A stretch of 53,246 nucleotides of DNA from the NCBI GenBank assembly GCA_051867875.1, contig JBJDZG010000021.1:1-53246 (forward strand). Direction: 5' to 3'. Below the pieces are notes generated by a model that worked only from the letters and a program-made list of their open reading frames with translations, ran no database searches and was not told where the DNA came from. Each line of letters begins with the position of its first letter. Within the stretch, counting starts at the first letter, position 1. Source of the stretch: RGIG4608 sp051867875 (GTDB taxonomy: Bacteria > Bacillota > Clostridia > Oscillospirales > CAG-272). The translations under genes and the position numbers were made by a program. Positions 26,027 to 34,788 of this stretch are shown here, piece by piece.

Positions 26027-27517
26027 TTACTGATAAAGCTCGATATATTCTATACAGTCTTTGTACTGAGCATCAAGAAGGTCCTTAACATTCTTGTCCT
26101 TATAGGAGCCGGCAAGTGCCTGCTGAACTGCATTCTTGAAATATGTATCTACATAGGAGTAGTACTTTGTCGGAGGAACTACTACATAATCATCGGGTGT
26201 GCCCCAATACTGAATGTATGCGCTGTATGCGGGGTCGGAAGTATAATCGGAAGAAGCAGAAACCGAAAGCATTGCGGGAAGATGTCCGCGTTTAGCCCAT
26301 TCAATTCCGGAATTTGTTGCCATATATTCCATAAAGAGAGTTGCGGCACAAGCCTTCGTATAGCTCTTAACCGTCTTCATAAGAGTGATAGCGTGTCCCT
26401 CGCCCTTGATTTTGGAAGCGTATTCGCTTGTGGAATCCTTAGCGAAAAGACCGGAGAGAGAACGCGTTGTGATGTTGGAAGAACCGCCGTCCTTGCCCAT
26501 CATTGTATCAAAAGTCTGAAGCTCCTTCTGCCAAGCCCAAGGTCCTTGAAGCTTGAAGATACATTCGCCTTTGAGGAAGGGTGCATCGCCTACGTCGTAA
26601 GACGAACCGTAGTCCTTGGAGAGTGCATACTTATTTGCAGATGTACTTGTGGGGAAAATCATTTCTTTAAGAGTTGTGATACCCAATGCAGCCTCATTGG
26701 AGTTCCAAGCGGGCATACCGTCAGCTCCTACCAAAGAAGCACCGTTCTGTACTGCCGCCGTATATCCTACAAATTCGTGTACCCACATATCGCCGAAGGA
26801 CATCGGGAACGCCGTATACGGTTCTGCCGTGGAAGCCAAGCGCCACTCTGTTGCGCCGTAGCCCTGGGAGTTTTCACCTCTTATCCAGAGGTTGTTGTTT
26901 GCCGCCAGCTCTGCTGCCTTGTCGCAAACTTCAACAAGCTCGGCATACGTTTCGGGAATTTCAAGTCCGTTCTTTTTAAGAATGTCAACGCGGATGCAAA
27001 GAACTGCGGAGTGGCAGTCGATGGGCATTCCGTATGCCGTGCCGCCAACCGTTACGGATTCAAGCAAAGAGGGGACGAAATCTTCTTTGTCATAAAGAGC
27101 GCCGCTCTTCTCAAAGAAGAAATCCACCTGCTGAAGCCAGCCGCGGTCATTGTACTCTGTTACTCTTGAACCGTGATTGAAAAGAAGGTCGGGTGCGTTT
27201 TCGCTGTCAAACTGCATTGTGTTGCCGAGAAGAGTTTCAAGGTCGTAACGGGAGTAATGCTCCACCTTAACCTCAATCATACCCTTGTACATATCGTTGA
27301 ATTTTGCAACGATTGCATCCTGAGTAGCCGCGTCATCACCTGTCGTTACGCTCCACATAGTGAGCTTTACGTTGTCGTAAACTATATTGCCGTCGGCATC
27401 GCGTACGATATCGCCTTCGCCTTCAAGGGGGTCGTCGGGCTCATCGGGAGTTACGCACGCCGTAAGAGGCATTGCCACAAAGCAAAGAACCAAGATAAGA
27501 GCTAATAATTTTTTCAT
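26027..27517 (-). CDS. Sugar ABC transporter substrate-binding lipoprotein
   Basis: A 496-residue extracellular binding protein of the CUT1 family. Signal peptide MKKLLALILVLCFVAMPL is followed by lipobox LTAC with Cys21. The mature start VKLTMWSVTTGDDAATQDAI is the usual first strand-helix of family 1 binding proteins, and the length fits. It would capture pectin-derived oligosaccharides outside the membrane; the precise sugar cannot be read from sequence. GGAGG before the ATG lies inside the end of the preceding GH43 gene, 3 nt from its stop, so translation is coupled. Confidence 0.94.
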   Translation of the reverse strand: MKKLLALILVLCFVAMPLTACVTPDEPDDPLEGEGDIVRDADGNIVYDNVKLTMWSVTTGDDAATQDAIVAKFNDMYKGMIEVKVEHYSRYDLETLLGNTMQFDSENAPDLLFNHGSRVTEYNDRGWLQQVDFFFEKSGALYDKEDFVPSLLESVTVGGTAYGMPIDCHSAVLCIRVDILKKNGLEIPETYAELVEVCDKAAELAANNNLWIRGENSQGYGATEWRLASTAEPYTAFPMSFGDMWVHEFVGYTAAVQNGASLVGADGMPAWNSNEAALGITTLKEMIFPTSTSANKYALSKDYGSSYDVGDAPFLKGECIFKLQGPWAWQKELQTFDTMMGKDGGSSNITTRSLSGLFAKDSTSEYASKIKGEGHAITLMKTVKSYTKACAATLFMEYMATNSGIEWAKRGHLPAMLSVSASSDYTSDPAYSAYIQYWGTPDDYVVVPPTKYYSYVDTYFKNAVQQALAGSYKDKNVKDLLDAQYKDCIEYIELYQ

Positions 27518-27520
27518 CTT

Positions 27521-28723
27521 TTAATCCTCCATTTTTGAAAAATCTACTACTACGGGACCCGTCTTTGTTTCACCGATTGACGCTTCCCGATTTTCAACAT
27601 AGGGCATTCCGTTCTCGTCCCAAAGGATTTGGTCAAGGAATACTATTCTCTCCGTCGGATATTCGCCGTTTACGTCATATCCGTGGTAGAACAGCCACCA
27701 ATCTCCCGCAAAATCCTGAACGACGGTGTTATGTCCGACACCGACCACCTTGTCGCTCGGAGAAATTACCTCTTCGCCGTAGGGCGCTTCGCTGAGCGGT
27801 ATACCGTCGTGGGTTGTGAATTTGTCAAGGAATTTGTCTGCAACACCCGCTCTGACCTTATAGGTGGAGTCCGTTCCCGAAAGGCAGGTGCCCGACGAGC
27901 CGAAGAAATACAACTTACCCTCGTGGCGGATAATGTAGCTTCCTTCGTAGTTAATATCGACGTTCATACCGTTTCCTTCGGTGTTGTCGTCAATAAGATA
28001 CGTTATATGGTCTTTGACCTGGTCGCCGTAGAAAAGTTCTGTTCCGTCATCGGTGAGGAGCGTGCAGGCAATTCCGAAAAAGCTTCCCCATACTATGTAA
28101 AGGCTCTCGCCGTCATAGAAGGGCATGGGGTCAATTCCGTTCCTTACGCCCGTCATCTCCTGGTCAAGGAGCTTCCCGTGATGCGTCCAGGGACCGTAGG
28201 GTGTGGGAGAGGTTGCAACTCCGATGCCGGGGTTTGAGTCCCCCCAAAGAGATAATGAATAGTAATAGTTGTAGGTGTCGCCGACCTTTATTACGGAAGG
28301 TGCCCATACGCCTGCATTTTTGTCATGCCAGTCGAGCGCGTTGGGGGAGTCGGCAAAAACGCTTCCAACCCATACCCAATCAACGAGGTTTTCACTTCTG
28401 AAAATAGGTCCGCGGTCAAATTGCATTCCCTTGTCGCCCATTTCGCACTGCGTATTGGTACAATACATATAGAAGTAACCCGTTTCATCATCGCGGTAGA
28501 TATCCGGGTCAGCCACCGTAACGTGGTACTGTGAACCGTCCTGCTTGTAAAATTTCAAAGGATTTTCGTATTCAACCGTTTTATAAACGAACTCCTTTTC
28601 CCCGCCGCCCGGCTTTGTTGTTGTGGTGGTGGTAGTAGTGCTCGAAGGCGGAAGATAAACGCAGGAGCCGAGAAGCGCCGTCGCTATTACAAGACAGATA
28701 ACGCTGAAAATTCTCTTTTTCAT
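27521..28723 (-). CDS. GH43 lipoprotein, arabinan-active type
   Basis: A 400-residue surface enzyme with lipobox LLGSC (Cys21), a poly-Thr linker, and a GH43 five-bladed propeller. The catalytic triad is visible: base Asp72 (VADPDIYR), pKa modulator Asp198 (NGIDPMPF) and acid Glu260 (INYEGSYII). The calcium-site histidine is in GVGHNTVV. Motifs such as GVWAPSV and NPGIGVATSPTPYGPW resemble endo-arabinanases and related arabinofuranosidases. It should cut arabinan-type side chains on the cell surface before uptake. One nucleotide separates it from the paralogous GH43 gene upstream. Confidence 0.9.
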   Translation of the reverse strand: MKKRIFSVICLVIATALLGSCVYLPPSSTTTTTTTTKPGGGEKEFVYKTVEYENPLKFYKQDGSQYHVTVADPDIYRDDETGYFYMYCTNTQCEMGDKGMQFDRGPIFRSENLVDWVWVGSVFADSPNALDWHDKNAGVWAPSVIKVGDTYNYYYSLSLWGDSNPGIGVATSPTPYGPWTHHGKLLDQEMTGVRNGIDPMPFYDGESLYIVWGSFFGIACTLLTDDGTELFYGDQVKDHITYLIDDNTEGNGMNVDINYEGSYIIRHEGKLYFFGSSGTCLSGTDSTYKVRAGVADKFLDKFTTHDGIPLSEAPYGEEVISPSDKVVGVGHNTVVQDFAGDWWLFYHGYDVNGEYPTERIVFLDQILWDENGMPYVENREASIGETKTGPVVVDFSKMED

Positions 28724-28724
28724 T

Positions 28725-29885
28725 TCATTCCTCCAAATCCTTTATGTACGGTCCGGGAAGCACTACTCCGTTGCTTGCCTTGTTTCCTTCAACGAATGGC
28801 ATTCCGGTTTCTTCATCCCAGATGAGCTTGTCAAGATATAGCACTCTTGCGTTAGGATTTTCGCCCTTCGTGTTGTATCCGTGGTAGAGCATCCAATAGT
28901 CGCCGTTATCGTCGGTGATAACCGTGCAGTGTCCCGTTCCCATAGCTCCGCTCGTTGTCGGAACAACGACGGGGTCGCCTCTGTTCGGACCGAACATATC
29001 TCTGCCGTTGGAATCGAGATAGGGACCTGTAACGGACTGCGATTTCGCCACTACAACATGGTAAGTTGAAGTCGTTCCGCTAAGACAGCTTCCCGTTGAA
29101 AGGAAGAGATAGTACCAACCGTCCTTCTTTATGATAAGACTGCCTTCGTAGTTGTTGAGCTCAAAGATTTCATAACCGCCGAGAGCAACCTTGTTTTCTC
29201 TCTGATATTCAAGCCCGCCCATAAGTCCCGTGCCGTCCTCGGTAAGTTCAATCAGGGTAATAAGACCGCCAAATGAACCGAATACCATATAAACCTTTCC
29301 TTCATCGACGAATACGTGGGGATCGATGGAGTTCGTTACGCCTATTTCTTCACTGTTGAAAAGCTTTCCGTGATGTTCCCAAGGACCGTAAGGGGTGGGG
29401 GCGGTGGCAACGCCTATGCCGGGGTTCGTATCTCCGCCCGTTGAAAGCGAGTAATAGAAGCACCATACGTCGCCGATTTTTACAACCGTCGGTGCCCAGA
29501 CACCTGCTCCTGCCGTGCCCCACGTGGGATTGTAATTTTCAAATACGTCGCCGACGTATTCCCAACTGTGCATATCGTCGGACTTCCAGATAGGTCCTCG
29601 CTTAAATCCGAGTTTGGGAGTATAAACGTCCGTCTGCGTGCAGTACATATAAAACGTACCGTCATCGTCCCTTACTATATAAGGATCTGCTTGATACGTC
29701 AGCTTCTTTTCCCCGTCCACTATCGGGTAGATGGGATTTGAGTAGTCATTGTTCTGTGCTACGGGCTTAGTTGTCGTCGTAGCGGTAGTGGTTGCGCTTT
29801 CTCCAAAAGGAAATTCACACCCGCCGAAAAGTAACGAGAACGAAATAACCGCAAGAAGTACCCAAGCTATTTTACTTTGTTTCAT
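28725..29885 (-). CDS. GH43 lipoprotein, paralogue of the next gene
   Basis: A 386-residue exported GH43 enzyme with lipobox FGGC (Cys23) and a Thr-rich linker. Catalytic residues are base Asp67 (QADPYIVR), modulator Asp188 (NSIDPHVF) and acid Glu247 (NNYEGSLII). GVWAPTV and NPGIGVATAPTPYGPW match its neighbour at 27521, and both end in a similar WMLYHGYN or WLFYHGYD block. Tandem duplication followed by divergence is the simplest explanation. Likely substrates are arabinan or arabinogalactan side chains; specificity is not readable here. GGAGG-like purines precede the ATG at 29885. Confidence 0.9.
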   Translation of the reverse strand: MKQSKIAWVLLAVISFSLLFGGCEFPFGESATTTATTTTKPVAQNNDYSNPIYPIVDGEKKLTYQADPYIVRDDDGTFYMYCTQTDVYTPKLGFKRGPIWKSDDMHSWEYVGDVFENYNPTWGTAGAGVWAPTVVKIGDVWCFYYSLSTGGDTNPGIGVATAPTPYGPWEHHGKLFNSEEIGVTNSIDPHVFVDEGKVYMVFGSFGGLITLIELTEDGTGLMGGLEYQRENKVALGGYEIFELNNYEGSLIIKKDGWYYLFLSTGSCLSGTTSTYHVVVAKSQSVTGPYLDSNGRDMFGPNRGDPVVVPTTSGAMGTGHCTVITDDNGDYWMLYHGYNTKGENPNARVLYLDKLIWDEETGMPFVEGNKASNGVVLPGPYIKDLEE

Positions 29886-29920
29886 ATTCCCTCCTTGTTT
29901 AATTATTTATTGCCGTTTGG

Positions 29921-30871
29921 TTAAAGTTCAAGATATTTTCCGAGCAGTACCTCTGCAAACAGATATCCGAGCTGTACCATATATTTTGAATCGTAATGGT
30001 AAACGTCGGGAGCGCCAACGGGCTCTGCATTGTATTTAAGCCCCGCCGCTATCGTGTCTATATAGTCGTGATACTCGTCCTTTGAGGCGAGATTCATCTT
30101 TGCCTGATTGATAACCTTGTACTGCGTCCATGCGGTAAGGTCGGAAATGCCCGCGTCGATAAAGCCTATCTCGCTATCGGCGGGCTTGTAATAAGCGAGA
30201 TCCTCTCGCAAGTCCTTTACGAAATTCGCTTCAAGAGATTCGTAATTGTTAAAGCTCAGACCGCTCGCGTCGCTCTCGCCCTGCATCCAGCAGATAGCCT
30301 TAACTATGGGATAGAGATCCATTGTTTCAAGAGCTTCAAGCTGTTGGAGTATGTAATCCACCGCGCCCGTATAGAGTCTGCCGGCATTTCCGCTTGAGGG
30401 AGAACGCCATTCGTTGTTAAGAGTTGTTCCACCGTATGCGTATTTGATGATAACCACTCTCTTTTCGGGGTCGAGCTCGGCTATCTTTTCCGCCATACCG
30501 ATTTCGGGGCCGAAACGGTCCTGAAAGCTTCCCTGACCGAGCTTGACGGGAACGAATTCACCGTTAGAGGTATTTTGTGAAATGGTGTTTGCATAGCAGA
30601 TTTCAACTTCTTCAAAGCCTTCTGCATAAAGCTGTGCTTTTTCCTCTCCCACAGTCTTTGAGAGATATTGACTGTGAGTGTGTCCCTCGGCGTTGCTCTG
30701 TCCGAGAAGCAATACCACCTGCACCTCGTTGGAATATACCTTGGGCGGTTCCTCTTCGGGAGCAGTCGTCGTAGTGGTAGTACCAATCAAGCCCGAAAGA
30801 AGCTCGCAGCCCGTAAGAGCGAATACCGACATCATCGACAATGCGATAATTAATGCGATTAATCTTTTCAT
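29921..30871 (-). CDS. SASA-type carbohydrate acetylesterase, lipoprotein
   Basis: A 316-residue SGNH-superfamily enzyme of the sialate O-acetylesterase/CE6-like (SASA) group. Lipobox LTGC (Cys22) and a Thr linker put it on the outer face of the membrane. Nucleophile Ser59 is in LLGQSNAEG; the family motif CWMQGESDA and the late VYHYDSKYMVQLGY supply the rest of the active site. It probably deacetylates plant cell-wall polysaccharide such as xylan or pectin. I start it at 30871, four codons after an upstream TTG, because GGAGG precedes the ATG properly. A cytoplasmic paralogue is the next gene upstream. Confidence 0.87.
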   Translation of the reverse strand: MKRLIALIIALSMMSVFALTGCELLSGLIGTTTTTTAPEEEPPKVYSNEVQVVLLLGQSNAEGHTHSQYLSKTVGEEKAQLYAEGFEEVEICYANTISQNTSNGEFVPVKLGQGSFQDRFGPEIGMAEKIAELDPEKRVVIIKYAYGGTTLNNEWRSPSSGNAGRLYTGAVDYILQQLEALETMDLYPIVKAICWMQGESDASGLSFNNYESLEANFVKDLREDLAYYKPADSEIGFIDAGISDLTAWTQYKVINQAKMNLASKDEYHDYIDTIAAGLKYNAEPVGAPDVYHYDSKYMVQLGYLFAEVLLGKYLEL

Positions 30872-30886
30872 AAAAACCTCCAAAAA

Positions 30887-31741
30887 TTATTTCAAATACT
30901 TATTCAAAAGCACTTCTGCAAATAAATGCCCGAGTTTAATACTGCCGAGGCAGTCATAATGGAAAATATCCACCTCGCCGTAGGGCTCCTCGTTATACGG
31001 AAGGCGCGCAGCAATCGTGTCGATATAATCGTGATGCTCGTCCTCAAGCGAGAGAGCCTTTTTGCTCTCGTTTACCTTCTCCATCTCTATCCACGCAGGA
31101 CAGTCCGAAATACCCGCATCGACGAAGCCTATTTCACTTCCCTCGGGCTTGTACGCCGAGAATGCGCCACGCAAATCGTGAATAAATCCTCTTTCAAGGA
31201 AAGCATAATCCTCAAATTTTTCTCTCTCGGCATCGCTCTCACCCTGCATCCAGCAAATTGCCTTGATAACGGGCCCAAAGCCCATAGAGCGAAGAAGCTC
31301 GCACTGTGCACGCACATATTCCACGGTTTCGGTATACAAATGACCTATGCTTCCTTTGCAGGAAGGCGGACGCCATTCGTCTTTGAGCGCTGTGCCCCCG
31401 TATGTATATTTTATTATGTAGACCGGTGATTTAAGAACCGCGCGGGACAATTTTTCCGCCATACCGAGCTCGGGGCCGAACCGCTCGGTCGTATACCCCT
31501 GAGAAGCGCAAACGGGAACGAATTCGTGATCCGACGTATTAATAAAGTCGGAATTGGCAAAACTAATCTTGATACTACCGTAGCCCGTAAAATACTCGTC
31601 AGCCTTTTCCTTACCGACCTTGTCGAAAAGAAATTTTGAATGGCTGTTGCCCTCGGCATTGCTTTGACCGAGAAGCACGACTATCTGCGCTTCGATATTA
31701 TTTTTTTGGGATTTGTTCAAATTGTCATATAAGTTTCCCAT
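30887..31741 (-). CDS. SASA-type carbohydrate acetylesterase, no signal peptide
   Basis: A 284-residue paralogue of the adjacent lipoprotein esterase, with the same motifs (LLGQSNAEG with Ser27, CWMQGESDA, FHYDCLGSIKLGH) but no signal sequence or lipobox. It would deacetylate imported oligosaccharides in the cytoplasm, so the pair would act on both sides of the membrane. ATG at 31741 is preceded by GAGGTG. It is the first gene of the minus-strand block driven from the promoter at 31871-31899. Confidence 0.86.
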   Translation of the reverse strand: MGNLYDNLNKSQKNNIEAQIVVLLGQSNAEGNSHSKFLFDKVGKEKADEYFTGYGSIKISFANSDFINTSDHEFVPVCASQGYTTERFGPELGMAEKLSRAVLKSPVYIIKYTYGGTALKDEWRPPSCKGSIGHLYTETVEYVRAQCELLRSMGFGPVIKAICWMQGESDAEREKFEDYAFLERGFIHDLRGAFSAYKPEGSEIGFVDAGISDCPAWIEMEKVNESKKALSLEDEHHDYIDTIAARLPYNEEPYGEVDIFHYDCLGSIKLGHLFAEVLLNKYLK

Positions 31742-31805
31742 AAAACACCTCAAAAAAACACCGATAAATCTATGGTTTTAACCGCTTTTTTATCTTGGTT
31801 CAGTT

Positions 31806-31838
31806 TTTTGGCACAAATTATTCGTCATTTTGCACAAA
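31806..31838. promoter_or_regulatory. Candidate AraC-type operator, direct repeats
   Basis: Two near-identical direct repeats, TTTTGGCACAAA (31806-31817) and TTTTGCACAAA (31828-31838), about 21-22 bp apart (two helical turns), in the divergent region between the SASA operon and an AraC gene. This spacing fits an AraC-family dimer. It lies downstream of the minus-strand start point. Confidence 0.4.
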
Positions 31839-31870
31839 GCAAACCTGCCATTTTCGTACCTTCTAATCAA

Positions 31871-31899
31871 ATTATACAATCTGCAAAAAATCAAGTCAA
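31871..31899 (-). promoter_or_regulatory. Promoter of the large polysaccharide-use operon
   Basis: Minus-strand TTGACT (31894-31899), 17-nt spacer, TATAAT (31871-31876). Start of transcription near 31864 gives a leader of about 120 nt. It could drive the co-directional genes from 31741 down to 14471. Confidence 0.75.
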
Positions 31900-31972
31900 C
31901 AATCCAAAAGCAGTTTTGTTTTCTATTTTCACCCGCAACAAAACAAAAAGATAACTAATTTGAAAAGATTTA

Positions 31973-32001
31973 TTGCCTTTTTGACTTATAAGGTTTATAA
32001 T
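31973..32001 (+). promoter_or_regulatory. Promoter of AraC regulator 32008
   Basis: TTGCCT (31973-31978), 17-nt spacer, TATAAT (31996-32001). The expected start point, about 7 nt later, coincides with the ATG at 32008, implying a leaderless mRNA. Confidence 0.6.
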
Positions 32002-32007
32002 TGAACT

Positions 32008-32985
32008 ATGAGCACGAACTATCAAAAATCAATGGACCGCCTCTCTGTTATGGCAGGCCGTCCTCTCACCCTCAAAAACTGGTATATCGAAACGTTCCCT
32101 GCAAACTTTATAATGGACTATCATTCTCACCCCCAGATTGAGATAATGTACTGTCAATACGGAGGCTTCGATTTTGTGTACAGAAAGGACAAAAATTCGA
32201 CTGATATCAAATCAGTATTCGTACGAAGCAATTCTTTTATATTGATTAATACAGGATACTACCATAAGCTTGCAAATCTTCTCCCCTCAACACGAATAGC
32301 AAATCTTGAATTCGTGCCGAGCTCCGAGGAGAATACCGAGTATCTCTCCTGCAAACCCGTGTCGCAGTCGATGCTTTCGCTTGAGACTCTTGCCATGGCG
32401 TGCCCGAGACTTGAAAAGATTTTGTCGAAGGATAAGGATTTTTATATCTTCACGGATAACGGAACGGTCCTTTCAACTATGACAGAGATAATTCAAAGCA
32501 CCACTATGCCGAGTTCCGAAGAAAAGTCCCTGCTTATTTCGCTTCTCACCTCAAAGCTCTTTATCGACATTTCAAGATGCAATTCCCCCGAAAATCATAT
32601 AAAGACGGGTATCGTCCATGTTGATAATGCCATAAAATACATCAATGCCCATTTTTCCGAAAAGATAACCGTCAATGATATTGCGCTTGCCACAAACGTG
32701 TCGAATGTCTATTTGCAAAAGCTCTTCAAAATAGAATACGGCAAGACAATTCACGACGTCATTGTTGAAAAAAGGCTTACACAAGCGAAATATATGCTCG
32801 AACACAGTAATCTGAGCATATCGGAAATAGCAAAAAGATGCGGATTCGGCTCCCGCGAGCACCTGACTAGCGTATTCAATAAAGTCGTCGGCTCGTCGCC
32901 CCAAGCTTACAGAAAAGAGATTGCAAATAAAAAAATCATGCACTTTTCCCATACAGGTGAGGACAAAATCACCAACAATCAGTAA
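32008..32985 (+). CDS. AraC-family regulator of the large operon
   Basis: A 325-residue regulator with N-terminal cupin sensor (MDYHSHPQIEIMYCQYG) and C-terminal AraC HTH (about 215-310): EKITVNDIALATNVSNVYLQ and CGFGSREHLTSVFNKVVGSS. It is divergent from the 17-kb esterase/GH43/ABC block, so it is the likely activator of that block in response to an imported sugar. There is no Shine-Dalgarno sequence; a consensus -10 ends 6 nt before the ATG, so translation may be leaderless. A strong terminator follows the stop codon. Confidence 0.87.
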   Translation: MSTNYQKSMDRLSVMAGRPLTLKNWYIETFPANFIMDYHSHPQIEIMYCQYGGFDFVYRKDKNSTDIKSVFVRSNSFILINTGYYHKLANLLPSTRIANLEFVPSSEENTEYLSCKPVSQSMLSLETLAMACPRLEKILSKDKDFYIFTDNGTVLSTMTEIIQSTTMPSSEEKSLLISLLTSKLFIDISRCNSPENHIKTGIVHVDNAIKYINAHFSEKITVNDIALATNVSNVYLQKLFKIEYGKTIHDVIVEKRLTQAKYMLEHSNLSISEIAKRCGFGSREHLTSVFNKVVGSSPQAYRKEIANKKIMHFSHTGEDKITNNQ

Positions 32986-33023
32986 TCACCGCTCATTATG
33001 CAAAAAGCGGCAGTTCACCGACG

Positions 33024-33051
33024 AAAAAGGGACTCGTACGAGTCCCTTTTT
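33024..33051. terminator. Terminator after AraC 32008
   Basis: Twelve-base-pair perfect stem (33024-33035 with 33040-33051) with a 4-nt loop, starting with AAAAA and ending with TTTTT, so it works in both directions. Confidence 0.9.
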
Positions 33052-33163
33052 CTGTTCTTGTAAATTTTGCAGCCGTTTTTCCAATCATCTTTTTTGACTT
33101 TAACAATTATCATTCTCCGACGCATTGGAATCAATCTTATAACCGAGTTTCTTTTATCGCCCA

Positions 33164-33192
33164 TTGACATTTTTCCCGAAAAGCGGTATAAT
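33164..33192 (+). promoter_or_regulatory. Consensus promoter of the alkaline phosphatase gene
   Basis: Perfect TTGACA (33164-33169), 17-nt spacer, perfect TATAAT (33187-33192). Transcription should begin near 33199, 44 nt before the ATG. Confidence 0.9.
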
Positions 33193-33242
33193 AAAGTTAC
33201 GTACGACAGACCTACCAAAATAATCCGAAACGGAGAAACAAG

Positions 33243-34637
33243 ATGAACACTAAAATGAAAATGTCAAAGAAATCGATTATTACAACCGTCGTTACGGCTG
33301 TTATATGCCTTGCGCTCGTAGCGGGTGCAACTTTGCTCCTCACCGTATCGAGGGCGAAGATAAACGGAGTAGATATAAGGGACTACGTAATAGTCTACTC
33401 CACCGACGAGCCGAACTACAATGAAACCGCCGCTTATTTCGTGCAAATCCAAATCAAAGAGATTACAGGCGTTGAGCTCGCGGTAATCACAGATAACGAG
33501 AGTGCTCACGCCCACGAAATTCTCGTAGGCGAAACCTCGCGCCCCCTCTCCTCAAAGCTCGACGCGGACACCGAGGGGTTTGAATTTGCCATAGTTGCCG
33601 ACGACTCCGGAGTAGCTATTGAGGGCGACTATTTCGTTATCGCGGGCGCGGTTTACTACTTTATCGACACCTATGCAACGGGAAGAAATTTCAGTGCAGA
33701 CATTCCCGACGAGCCGGTAATCGCAACGCCCATAGTCGAAGCTCCCAAAAACTATGTTTTTCTTATCGGCGACGGAATGGGAGTCTACCAGACCAAAATT
33801 TTTGAATATATGGAAATTCCCGAGGGTGTAACGACCGACGGCGAGGACTTTTTCTACGGATATATGTTCCCCTATTCCGGTTTTTGTGCAACCTCCTGCC
33901 TTAGCGAAGGCCCTACGGACAGCGCGGCAGCCGGCACGGCTCTCGCCACGGGATACAAGACCTTTAAGGGCACCGTCGGACGCGACGGTGAGGGCAACGA
34001 CGTAATGTCGCTTACAGAGCTTGCGAGCTCTCTCGGAATGGCAACTGCGGTAATGTCAACGGAAAAGATTACGGGCGCAACGCCCTCTGCCTTCTCCGCT
34101 CACGCCGCCAACCGCGACGATACTGCCGAAATTATAAAGAGTCAGGCGCTTCTGACAAACACCGTCTTAAAATCCGCTACGGATACCTATATCGATTCAA
34201 CCTCGTCGCTGATTATTGACAATGTGCTCAAAGAAATCAGTGCAGACGAGGACGGTTTCTTCATTATGTACGAGGAAGCGCACATCGACAAAAAGTCGCA
34301 CAGTCATAACCTCGAGAGCACGTTCAAGGCGCTTCTCCGCTTCAACCAGGCGATAGGTCAGTTTATGGAGTTCGCATTCTACAACCCCGATACTTTCGTA
34401 ATCATCACCGCCGACCACGAAACCTGCGGTCTTAAACCCGACGGGGACGGAAATCTTAAATATACTCTTGATTATCACTCCGAGGATAACGTACCCGTGT
34501 TTGCTTACGGTGTGGGCGCGGAGATATTTGACGGTCTGACAGTGGAAAATGTTCAGATTCCAAAAACGCTTGCAAAAATGTGGGGCGTTGAGAGCTTCGG
34601 CGACCCCTCGTCCCCCTACCCCGCCCTCGGTAAATAA
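33243..34637 (+). CDS. Membrane-anchored alkaline phosphatase with extra N-terminal domain
   Basis: A 464-residue protein with one N-terminal membrane anchor (about 11-35) and an extracytoplasmic alkaline phosphatase domain from about residue 168. Metal and catalytic residues are visible: Asp177 in LIGDGMG, Ser227 nucleophile in GPTDSAAAGTALATG, the EEAHIDKKSHSH segment (Asp349, His353), DHET (Asp391, His392) and His412. Residues 40-165 form a separate domain (YVIVYSTDEPNYNETAAYF; HEILVGETSRP) like the N-terminal domain of alpha-glucuronidase-type and other surface proteins. It would release phosphate from phosphomonoesters outside the cell. The gene is alone under a perfect promoter; GGAG precedes the ATG. 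No terminator was recognised after it. Confidence 0.88.
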   Translation: MNTKMKMSKKSIITTVVTAVICLALVAGATLLLTVSRAKINGVDIRDYVIVYSTDEPNYNETAAYFVQIQIKEITGVELAVITDNESAHAHEILVGETSRPLSSKLDADTEGFEFAIVADDSGVAIEGDYFVIAGAVYYFIDTYATGRNFSADIPDEPVIATPIVEAPKNYVFLIGDGMGVYQTKIFEYMEIPEGVTTDGEDFFYGYMFPYSGFCATSCLSEGPTDSAAAGTALATGYKTFKGTVGRDGEGNDVMSLTELASSLGMATAVMSTEKITGATPSAFSAHAANRDDTAEIIKSQALLTNTVLKSATDTYIDSTSSLIIDNVLKEISADEDGFFIMYEEAHIDKKSHSHNLESTFKALLRFNQAIGQFMEFAFYNPDTFVIITADHETCGLKPDGDGNLKYTLDYHSEDNVPVFAYGVGAEIFDGLTVENVQIPKTLAKMWGVESFGDPSSPYPALGK

Positions 34638-34694
34638 TCGGACGCGCAAAACCTCGAAACTGCCTCGTTTTATGTTAATTTTTCGTGAATACTA

Positions 34695-34723
34695 TTGACA
34701 AAAAAGCGCGTTTGTTATAAGAT
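34695..34723 (+). promoter_or_regulatory. Promoter and 5' hairpin of fucO
   Basis: TTGACA (34695-34700), 17-nt spacer, TAAGAT (34718-34723); TATAAG at 15-nt spacing is an alternative. A small hairpin at 34731-34754 (AGGA/TCCT with a GCGC inner stem) lies right at the expected transcript start and may stabilise the mRNA. Confidence 0.6.
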
Positions 34724-34788
34724 TAACCATAGGATAGCGCACCTCGCGCGTCCTAAATTGATAATTAAAATTGAGGAGGATTAGTCCA

